Part shown: in pieces, positions 1 to 5,439 of the stretch
Numbering within the stretch: the stretch's first letter is position 1
Layout of the letters: every line of letters begins with the position of its first letter
Assembly: GCA_964529155.1 (NCBI GenBank)
Contig: CAZGVV010000074.1
Location: forward strand, 1-8,331
DNA: 8,331 bases
Direction: 5' to 3'
From: CAZGVV01 sp964529155
GTDB taxonomy: Bacteria > Pseudomonadota > Alphaproteobacteria > Rickettsiales > SXRF01
Program-made: the position numbers and the translations under genes
Notes under the pieces: model-generated
Seen by the model: the letters and a program-made list of their open reading frames with translations, nothing else
What the model was told of the DNA's origin: nothing
Databases searched by the model: none

Positions 1-1160
1 GGCAAAGAAGGCGTCATCACCGTTGAAGAAGCCAAAGGCATGGATTTCGAGCTGGACACCGTAGAAGGCATGCAGTTCGACCGCGGTTACCTCTCCCCTT
101 ATTTCATCACCAATGCAGAAAAAATGATGGTGGAACTGGAAAACCCTTACATCCTGATCTTCGAAAAGAAGCTCTCCGGCCTGCAACAATTGCTGCCGCT
201 GCTGGAAGCAGTTGTACAATCCCAGCGCCCTCTGCTGATCATCGCAGAAGATGNNNNNNNNNNGGCGAAGCCCTGGCAACCCTGGTGGTCAACAAGCTGC
301 GCGGTGGCCTGAAAGTAGCAGCCGTGAAAGCCCCTGGTTTCGGTGACCGCCGCAAATCCATGCTGGAAGACATCGCCATCCTGACTGCCGGCGAAGTTAT
401 CAGCGAAGATTTGGGCATCAAGCTTGAAAACGTCACCATCAAAAGCCTGGGCCGTGCAAAACGCGTAACGATCGACAAAGAAAACACCACGATCGTTGAC
501 GGCGCTGGCGACAAAAAAGCCATCGAAGCCCGTTGCAACCAGCTGCGCAAGCAGGTGGAAGACACCAGCTCCGACTACGACCGCGAAAAACTGCAAGAAC
601 GCTTAGCCAAACTTTCCGGCGGCGTAGCAGTCCTCAAAGTCGGCGGCGCGACGGAAGTAGAAGTAAAAGAACGCAAAGACCGCGTTGACGATGCATTGCA
701 CGCCACCCGCGCTGCAGTAGAAGAAGGCATTGTCCCAGGCGGCGGCGTTACCTTGCTTTACGCTTCCAAAGCCCTGGACAAGCTGAAAGCCGACAATGAC
801 GACATCCGCGCCGGCATCCAGATTGTGCGTCGCGCGCTGCAATCCCCTATCCGTCAGATCGTGGAAAACGCAGGTTTGGACGGTGCAGTGGTTGCAGGCA
901 AGTTGCTGGAATCCACCGATACCAATTACGGTTTCGATGCCCAGAAGCTTGAATATTGCGACATGCTGAAAGCCGGTATCATCGACCCGACCAAAGTCGT
1001 GCGTTGCGCCCTGCAGGACGCAGCCAGCGTCTCTGGCCTCCTCATCACCACCGAAGCCATCATCACCGACCGTCCGGAAGACAAAAAATCCGGCGGCGCC
1101 ATGGGTGGAATGGGCGGCGGCATGGGTGGAATGGGCGGCATGGGTGATATGGATTTCTAG
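1..1160 (+). CDS. groEL: Chaperonin GroEL (HSP60), C-terminal part, 5' end outside window
   Basis: This is the large subunit of the cytosolic GroEL/GroES chaperonin, which encloses unfolded proteins and refolds them using ATP. The first visible codon corresponds to about residue 170 of the E. coli protein, judged by aligning RGYLSPYF (visible residues 28-35) with E. coli 197-204. The N-terminal equatorial part lies upstream of the window. Visible landmarks are the apical substrate-binding YLSPYF, PLLIIAED, KAPGFGDRRK, the hinge/equatorial DALHATRAAVEEG with the ATP-hydrolysis Asp, and DPTKVVRCALQDAASVSGLL. The protein ends in a Gly-Gly-Met repeat and GDMDF. Ten Ns at 254-263 put the two sides in different frames, but the expected peptide across the gap is AED-VE-GEAL, so the gene is almost certainly intact. 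groES is presumably upstream. A strong terminator follows the stop. Identity is certain; only the gap bases are unknown. Confidence 0.98.
254..263. other. Assembly gap of 10 Ns inside groEL
   Basis: Ten Ns interrupt a highly conserved part of GroEL. To the left the frame reads IIAED and then a codon starting with g. To the right it reads GEALATLVVNKLRGG, in a different phase. Conserved GroEL has just Val-Glu between these blocks, so only five unknown bases should follow the g at 253. The Ns are therefore a nominal scaffold gap rather than a measured length. Confidence 0.9.
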
Positions 1161-1168
1161 TTTGACTA

Positions 1169-1237
1169 GGTGGTGGGTAATGGGTTTTAGGATATGGGAA
1201 TACTCCCGCCTATCACCCCACCCCATCACCAATCACC
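1169..1237. repeat. Imperfect inverted repeat downstream of groEL
   Basis: The arm at 1169-1185 (GGTGGTGGGTAATGGGT) matches the reverse complement of 1221-1237 at 13 of 17 positions. Nested inside are TAGG (1188-1191) facing CCTA (1209-1212), and GGGA (1196-1199) facing TCCC (1204-1207) around a four-base loop. The strand bias (G/T-rich left arm, C/A-rich right arm) would give one long imperfect hairpin in the groEL 3' untranslated region. It may be a dispersed palindromic element or an RNA-stabilising 3' structure. It has no T-run, so it is not itself the terminator. Confidence 0.5.
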
Positions 1238-1246
1238 CTCTTTTTT

Positions 1247-1279
1247 AAAAAGCCGTGGAAGCAATTCCACGGCTTTTTT
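1247..1279 (+). terminator. Intrinsic terminator of groEL, possibly bidirectional
   Basis: A perfect 14-bp stem has arms at 1247-1260 (AAAAAGCCGTGGAA) and 1265-1278, a four-base GCAA loop, and a T-run closing the right arm (1274-1279). A T-run at 1241-1246 precedes the left arm and the left arm starts with five As, so the reverse strand also reads stem plus Ts. It separates groEL from the paralogue array, so P1 most likely needs its own promoter. Confidence 0.93.
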
Positions 1280-1296
1280 GCGTGCTATTATCATAT

Positions 1297-1339
1297 AATC
1301 TTCACAAAAGACGGCCCCAAAATGTGGTATGGTGTAAAT
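1297..1339 (+). promoter_or_regulatory. Shared AATCTTCACA motif upstream of P1, possible promoter
   Basis: AATCTTCACA lies at 1297-1306, between the groEL terminator and P1, and is followed by TATGGT at 1328-1333 and a TGTAAAT stretch. The same 10-mer recurs upstream of P2 and P5. TTCACA is one mismatch from the -35 consensus TTGACA. Here TATGGT lies 21 bases downstream, too far for a standard sigma-70 pair, so the -10 assignment is uncertain. The element may instead be an activator site. Confidence 0.5.
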
Positions 1340-1349
1340 ACTGATAACT

Positions 1350-2330
1350 ATGACTATTTCACAGCCGCCCTCATCTTCCGCGCAGGCGGATACGGAAATT
1401 ATGGTTCCTCAGGAGGTTATTCCTCCGGCGGAAACCCTGGCGGCTGCCCCGGTCAAAGCGCCTAAGCACAAGCACCGCACCACCGGCAACTGGATTTACG
1501 ATGTCTTCGTTTACGGCTCCACCGCCTGGGTCGGCGTTGCCGTTGTGTCCGCATTGTCGGCGCATGAAGCTATTCACGGCCATGCCCCGTCGTTCAACTG
1601 GCTGCGTTCGCTTAAAACCACGGTCAGCGAAGGCTTAAAATCAAAGCTTTCCAATGGCTTGATGAAAAATAAGCCCAAAGAAACCATCGATGCCTTCGCC
1701 AATGACAGCGCCATGTTCCTCATGCTCGGGCTGGGCGGCACCACGCTCATGGGCCCGCTCAAATGGATGGAAGATAACCGCCAGAAAAACGCCGCTTGCA
1801 TCGATAAAATTATCGGCACTACGCCGCCCGACCCCGAGCTCATCGCCAAAGAACCCAAGCAAAGCTGGAATAGCGTACTCACCGGCCGCATGGTATCGTG
1901 GGGCTCAAGTTATCTGGCTTATCTTGGCATGGGCACAAAACTCACCTCACACATCAGCAAGGGGTTTGGCGAAGCCGCCGCCAAAGCCTGGATGACCGCC
2001 GTCCCCCACGCCAACCCGCTTAAAGTACGTCGATGGGCTGATATCGCTGCATTTGACGCTACCTTCACCGCTATCACCGCTAGCGCCACCTATGGCATTA
2101 GCCGTTTTGTCGCCCGAAAAAATGACAAGGAAATACAAAAGGAAGAAGCCGAAGCGCTCGCACCCCCGCCCATTATTGCACAAGCTACCTTACCCGCCGA
2201 AACTCAGGATTCCCCCCCCAGCAAATCATTTACAGACCATGTCCCCAGCAAAAAAGAACATACACCGACACAACGCTTTACCGATTATGCCCAAAAATCG
2301 ACCTCTGCAGAGCAGTGCCCTGCCGTGTAA
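1350..2330 (+). CDS. P1: uncharacterised four-segment membrane protein, paralogue array member 1
   Basis: I do not recognise this 326-residue protein. Residues 1-47 are polar and rich in Pro, Ala and Ser. Hydrophobic segments lie at about 48-71, 118-138, 175-195 and 230-254. The rest is a Pro/Glu/Lys-rich, probably disordered tail. Family marks are Y55-G56 in segment 1, P136-x(4)-E141-D-N at the exit of segment 2, EPKQSW (168-173) before segment 3, and D236 opening segment 4 (FDATFTAITA). Segment 4 resembles P5 most. The tail holds FTDH (294-297) and FTDYAQK (310-316), the latter shared with P2. A C8 tract (2212-2219) encodes part of the tail. The ATG at 1350 has no clear Shine-Dalgarno; Met18 (ATG at 1401) is an alternative start. 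Coding status is supported by the homology to P2-P5. A membrane location is inferred from hydrophobicity. Confidence 0.85.
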   Translation: MTISQPPSSSAQADTEIMVPQEVIPPAETLAAAPVKAPKHKHRTTGNWIYDVFVYGSTAWVGVAVVSALSAHEAIHGHAPSFNWLRSLKTTVSEGLKSKLSNGLMKNKPKETIDAFANDSAMFLMLGLGGTTLMGPLKWMEDNRQKNAACIDKIIGTTPPDPELIAKEPKQSWNSVLTGRMVSWGSSYLAYLGMGTKLTSHISKGFGEAAAKAWMTAVPHANPLKVRRWADIAAFDATFTAITASATYGISRFVARKNDKEIQKEEAEALAPPPIIAQATLPAETQDSPPSKSFTDHVPSKKEHTPTQRFTDYAQKSTSAEQCPAV

Positions 2331-2355
2331 AACGTCGTCTGAATTGGTGTCATCG

Positions 2356-2390
2356 AATCTTCACAAAATTCGCTGTTATTTCATGATAAA
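2356..2390 (+). promoter_or_regulatory. Shared AATCTTCACA motif upstream of P2, possible promoter
   Basis: AATCTTCACA at 2356-2365 shares 13 bases (AATCTTCACAAAA) with the copy upstream of P1. CATGAT (2382-2387) lies 16 bases after TTCACA and is a plausible -10. CGAAT (2354-2358) and ATTCG (2368-2372) form a short inverted repeat around the core of the motif. It would drive the P2-P3-P4 cluster. I see no terminator between P1 and this site, so readthrough from P1 is possible. Confidence 0.5.
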
Positions 2391-2429
2391 CTCTTAAACA
2401 GTGTAGAAATCTCTCTTTTTACAGCAGGT

Positions 2430-3515
2430 ATGAGCAAAGAAACGACAAAAACGAATATAGATCAGCGAGTTGCATCGCCAACGCACACCCCTTCGGATGT
2501 CGCGTCAGCTATGCAGCATCCGCCGCCGCACGCCCAGAATCTGCAAAACCTCACCGAAAACGCCGAAGCGACCGCCCCTGAAAAGCCATTTATCTCCACC
2601 GGCAGGCGCATCCATAACGAAATTACTTATCGCGGTGTAGACTGGCTGCTGAATTCCACCATAGGCGTCGCCATGACCTATTGGACTGAACGCACTAAAA
2701 GTGGCAATGCAATATTCAAAACACCGGTTACGAATTTTTTCAAAAAAACGCTGCGTCCTTTATTGAAAAATGAAGCAGCTGTCATAGAAGGCGCGCGTCG
2801 GGGCTCTATGTTCACGAGTATTATCGTGGGGGGCACGGCCATCATCGCGCCCATGGTGGCACTTGAAAATAAAAATAATAAAAAAGCCTGTGTCCGGTGG
2901 CTAGATGAAAAAATATATGGCGAAGAGACGGTAAAAAACGACCCTAAATTTGAAGAATCATATACATGTATTGATCGTGAGCCTAAAAAGAATTTTACTA
3001 CCGGTATGTTAGCGCGTTTTATCGTACTTACCCCGATGATCGCCGTAACTACCACTCCTAATGCCAATAAACTCGCCATTAAATATCTCTACAATCCCAT
3101 CGCCAAGGGCAGCCGCATGCTTACCGATTGCCTGGGTATTCGCCCCCGCAAGCTCATAGAGCGTGGCGCTATGGAATTGGCTGATGGTGATTTATCCAAA
3201 GCCCCTAAAATGGTATCAGATTGGGACTTCATACACCAAACCATCGGCTTTGATTTAGGTCTGACTTTTATTTATTCATATGCGCATGAAGCGGTCATAA
3301 AAGGCCTCGCCGCGATTGGTTTTAAGAAAAATATCGAGCCGGAATACGCAAACGAATCAACCATTGCAGGCACTGATCATTCCAAAGCCCCGCCTTGCCC
3401 CGCACAACCACCGCTTACCATACGCCGAGATCACGCCCATACCGGACGCAAACCCATAAGCCAATTCACTGATTACGCTAAAAAACTGGACACGGAGGCG
3501 GCGATCAGCCTATGA
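2430..3515 (+). CDS. P2: uncharacterised four-segment membrane protein, divergent array member 2
   Basis: This 361-residue protein of unknown function has the longest polar N-terminus in the array (about residues 1-62, Thr/Pro/His-rich). Hydrophobic segments lie at about 66-85, 124-145, 192-209 and 268-292. Family marks are TYRGVDW (66-72), P141-x(4)-E146-N-K after segment 2, EPKKNF (184-189) before segment 3, and D275 opening segment 4. The tail ends in KPISQFTDYAKK (341-352), matching the tail peptide of P1. By eye it is more A/T-rich than P1 or P3 and is the least similar member, with a longer loop between segments 3 and 4. Its stop overlaps the P3 start (ATGA at 3512-3515), implying co-translation. 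An AGG lies only one base before the chosen ATG, so the start is uncertain. A T6-C-A7 run (2735-2748) lies in the coding region. Confidence 0.85.
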   Translation: MSKETTKTNIDQRVASPTHTPSDVASAMQHPPPHAQNLQNLTENAEATAPEKPFISTGRRIHNEITYRGVDWLLNSTIGVAMTYWTERTKSGNAIFKTPVTNFFKKTLRPLLKNEAAVIEGARRGSMFTSIIVGGTAIIAPMVALENKNNKKACVRWLDEKIYGEETVKNDPKFEESYTCIDREPKKNFTTGMLARFIVLTPMIAVTTTPNANKLAIKYLYNPIAKGSRMLTDCLGIRPRKLIERGAMELADGDLSKAPKMVSDWDFIHQTIGFDLGLTFIYSYAHEAVIKGLAAIGFKKNIEPEYANESTIAGTDHSKAPPCPAQPPLTIRRDHAHTGRKPISQFTDYAKKLDTEAAISL

Positions 3516-4462
3516 GCATGTCTCCTCCCAACACCACAGCACCGAAACTCGAAGCCGAGAAAAAATTTGACCAGGCCGTCTATGGCGGCATCTCCTATTT
3601 TGCCCAGGCAGCTACCGGCATTGTCGTTGCCCGATGGATTCGTGACGGCGGCGGTCGCAAATATTTCGACGCCATGTCCCGCTGGGCCGGACCGAACATC
3701 ATCAGTAAAATAAGTAAAAAAACGGGTGAAGAAGCGATTAAAGCCGCTGATTCCCCAATCGTCGTTTCTACCATGATTATGGTAGGAAATGCGTTCCTTA
3801 TCCCGGTTAAATTTATTGAAAACCACAAGCCCGCTATCGTGCGGAAATGGCAATATGCGCTCAATGAAAAAAGGCAGAAAAAAGGCGAAACCATTTCTGC
3901 GGAAGAACTAACCCAGCAAGAAAATTTACTCGAGGCCTTAGATAAAAAACCCAAACAAACATGGACCTCGCTGGGCTTGGCGCGCGCCGCAAGTTTAGTC
4001 GGGGTATATGCCGCCGTTTTTGGTATCGGCACGAAAAATAATATCAAGGCGGAAATCATGTTCGCCGATGCAGTTCAAAACGGCATGAAAAAGGTTGGCC
4101 TCACAAATCTCGGTGAATCCTCTACTGCCAGCAGCTATCTCCGCATGATCTTCAACGACGGCTTCTACTCCGCCGTCTCCGCCGGTGGACTGTATCTCTG
4201 GTCGCATTTCGTCTGCCCGCCGAAACATGATGAAAACGGTGTGGAAACCATCACCGTGCCGTCTGCGCCTGCCCTTACCGTTATCAGCGAAAACACATCA
4301 GAAAAACCTACGGGAAAACTAGCCGAACAGGAAGAGCACACGCTCGATAAACCTACCAGCCGCATGCGCGTCACCGCACATTCCGGTTCCCTGACATTAG
4401 CTGGCCCCCATAGCGAACGCATGCTTGAGCGCCAGCTTGAGCCTGTAGAAATGCAGCGGTAG
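3512..4462 (+). CDS. P3: uncharacterised four-segment membrane protein, array member 3
   Basis: This 316-residue protein of unknown function is closest to P4. A short charged N-terminus (LEAEKKFD) leads into segment 1 at about 22-42 with AVYGGISYF. Segment 2 (about 82-98) ends in P98-x(4)-E103-N-H. A charged loop carries GETISAEE (125-132), then PKQTW (147-151). Segment 3 spans about 153-173. Segment 4 starts at D216 and ends in WSHFVCPPK (230-238). The polar tail contains KPTSR (280-284) and HSERM (300-304). The ATG overlaps the P2 stop by four bases. GGAGG at 3494-3498 is 13 bases upstream, somewhat far, so the second ATG (3518) could also be used. No promoter motif precedes it, consistent with transcription from P2. 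Confidence 0.87.
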   Translation: MSMSPPNTTAPKLEAEKKFDQAVYGGISYFAQAATGIVVARWIRDGGGRKYFDAMSRWAGPNIISKISKKTGEEAIKAADSPIVVSTMIMVGNAFLIPVKFIENHKPAIVRKWQYALNEKRQKKGETISAEELTQQENLLEALDKKPKQTWTSLGLARAASLVGVYAAVFGIGTKNNIKAEIMFADAVQNGMKKVGLTNLGESSTASSYLRMIFNDGFYSAVSAGGLYLWSHFVCPPKHDENGVETITVPSAPALTVISENTSEKPTGKLAEQEEHTLDKPTSRMRVTAHSGSLTLAGPHSERMLERQLEPVEMQR

Positions 4463-4467
4463 CCACC

Positions 4468-4785
4468 ATGCATACCACTCCCGCACCGGAAGAAAAACGC
4501 AAAAAAATTGAAGCCGAAAAGCAATTTGATAAAGCCACCTATGGCGGTATGGGTGGTATCATTACCGTGCTACTTTCCATCGCCGCCGGAGATTGGGTCA
4601 TCAACGGGTCTGGCAAAGAAAAATGCCTGTATGCCGCCCAGCGCGCAGGTTCCGCCGTCAGCCGCATCACCGGTGCAGCTCCGGCAAAATGCGTCAATGT
4701 CATACACAACGCCTTTGTTACCACGGGCCTTATGATGGGTGGGCTTATTACGCTCTACCCTATCAAAAAAAATGGAGGACAATAA
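4468..4785 (+). CDS. P4 N-terminal half (segments 1-2), ended early by a frameshift
   Basis: This reading frame starts five bases after the P3 stop and encodes 105 residues. Residues 1-101 are clearly the front of a P3-like protein: IEAEKQFDKATYGG (14-27) parallels P3, segment 1 lies at about 28-46, and segment 2 at about 82-98. After K101 the frame leaves the homology and stops four residues later. The break falls in an A8 tract (4765-4772) inside the family signature P98-x(4)-E103. Removing one A joins it to the next frame as a continuous 291-residue protein whose GETISAEE and PKQTW fall at exactly the same residue numbers as in P3. It could be a real pseudogene, a sequencing error, a phase-variable gene, or a gene read by transcriptional slippage. 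I see no strong Shine-Dalgarno before the ATG. Confidence 0.75.
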   Translation: MHTTPAPEEKRKKIEAEKQFDKATYGGMGGIITVLLSIAAGDWVINGSGKEKCLYAAQRAGSAVSRITGAAPAKCVNVIHNAFVTTGLMMGGLITLYPIKKNGGQ

Positions 4786-5344
4786 GCCGCAGATAGTCCG
4801 CTGGTTCCATGAACGTAATATCGCAAAACGCGTTGCCAGCGGTGAAACTATTTCCGCGGAAGAACAGGCCGAAAATGAAGCAGCACTGGCGGCTGTTGAC
4901 CATGCCCCTAAACAAACCTGGGGCTCTATTTTTAGTGGACGAGTGGTAGGTACTGCCGCTGTATATGCCTCTATGGCTTTAGTCGGCACACCGCTGAAAA
5001 AAATCTCGGCACACATCGGCCAGATCACGGCGGATAACATAGCCACTCCGACAGCACATCCGCTGGTTAAACGCATTACCGAATCCGGAACGTTGGATGC
5101 CGCAGCTACGGCTATTTGCACCTCCATGCTCTATGTATGGTCTCACTTTCTCTGCCCACCGAAAGACACATTAACTCCGATTGCGGCCAATGACAGCATC
5201 ACGCCACGCACTGAGTCTATACCTATGCTTGTTTCCGACACCACAACCAACACGGCGCATGCCGACAAGCTAACACCCACAAAAACCTATCAACAACATA
5301 TACTTACCACATCTAATGAACTACCTTCTATACAACGTCTCTAA
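4739..5344 (+). CDS. P4 C-terminal half (segments 3-4 and tail), displaced frame
   Basis: Homology to P3 begins at the ATG formed at the end of the A8 tract (4772), reading MEDNKPQIVRW. The 11 residues between 4739 and 4772 are out-of-frame translation of the front half and are probably not biological. In joined numbering this half carries GETISAEE (125-132), PKQTW (147-151), segment 3 (about 155-173), D210 opening segment 4, WSHFLCPPK (224-232) and a Thr-rich tail with TPTKTY (269-274). It could be made separately by reinitiation at 4772, giving a split protein with segments 1-2 and 3-4 on different chains, or joined to the front half by slippage. The conserved C-terminal features suggest the frameshift is recent or not real. 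Confidence 0.72.
   Translation: MGLLRSTLSKKMEDNKPQIVRWFHERNIAKRVASGETISAEEQAENEAALAAVDHAPKQTWGSIFSGRVVGTAAVYASMALVGTPLKKISAHIGQITADNIATPTAHPLVKRITESGTLDAAATAICTSMLYVWSHFLCPPKDTLTPIAANDSITPRTESIPMLVSDTTTNTAHADKLTPTKTYQQHILTTSNELPSIQRL
4765..4772 (+). other. A8 homopolymer tract at the P4 frameshift
   Basis: Eight consecutive As separate the two P4 frames. Seven As would give Ile-Lys-Lys-Met-Glu-Asp-Asn and an unbroken protein. Bacterial A-tracts of this length are prone to replication and RNA-polymerase slippage as well as to sequencing error. A ribosomal -1 shift would not restore the frame; loss of one A, or gain of two, in the gene or the mRNA would. Confidence 0.85.
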
Positions 5345-5353
5345 CCGTCACAG

Positions 5354-5386
5354 AATCTTCACACAGAGGGTATCGCGAATTATGGT
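5354..5386 (+). promoter_or_regulatory. Promoter with the shared AATCTTCACA motif upstream of P5
   Basis: AATCTTCACA at 5354-5363 is the third copy of the motif. TTCACA (5358-5363) and TATGGT (5381-5386) are separated by 17 bases, the ideal sigma-70 spacing, making this the most convincing promoter of the three. CACAGA is directly repeated around the motif (5350-5355 and 5362-5367). The perfect palindrome GGAATATTCC follows at 5400-5409, just downstream of the likely transcription start, and could be an operator. Confidence 0.6.
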
Positions 5387-5417
5387 ATACAGAATAATAG
5401 GAATATTCCGCTACCTA

Positions 5418-5432
5418 CCCTTAAACAGGGAG
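5418..5432 (+). promoter_or_regulatory. P5 Shine-Dalgarno within a small hairpin
   Basis: AGGGAG (5427-5432) lies seven bases before the GTG at 5440 and decides that start. CCCT (5418-5421) can pair with AGGG (5427-5430) across a five-base loop, which would partly mask the ribosome binding site. The stem is short, so any regulatory effect is uncertain. Confidence 0.55.
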
Positions 5433-5439
5433 TGCCTAC

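Noticed and set aside
147..596. Two minus-strand open frames crossing the N gap.
   Set aside because: They run opposite to conserved GroEL codons and include the artificial Ns.
603..1232. Long open reading frame on the minus strand opposite groEL.
   Set aside because: It is antisense to an unmistakable groEL frame and its product is His/Ala-rich low-quality sequence, as expected of a shadow frame.
1297..1340. The AATCTTCACA motif as a heat-shock (RpoH) promoter, given the neighbouring groEL.
   Set aside because: It lacks the CTTGAA-type -35 and the CCAT-containing -10 expected of alphaproteobacterial RpoH promoters.
1563..1577. HEAIH (residues 72-76) in P1 looks like the HExxH zinc-metalloprotease motif.
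   Set aside because: None of the four paralogues has it at the equivalent place, and no further metal ligand or protease context is visible. It is most likely chance.
2678..3079. Minus-strand frame inside P2 with hydrophobic stretches.
   Set aside because: The hydrophobic pattern is the reverse image of P2 segments 2 and 3; P2 has homologues in the array and this frame does not.
4570..5127. Minus-strand 185-residue frame that runs uninterrupted across the P4 frameshift.
   Set aside because: P4 on the plus strand is supported on both sides of the shift by homology to P3; the antisense frame has none in the array.
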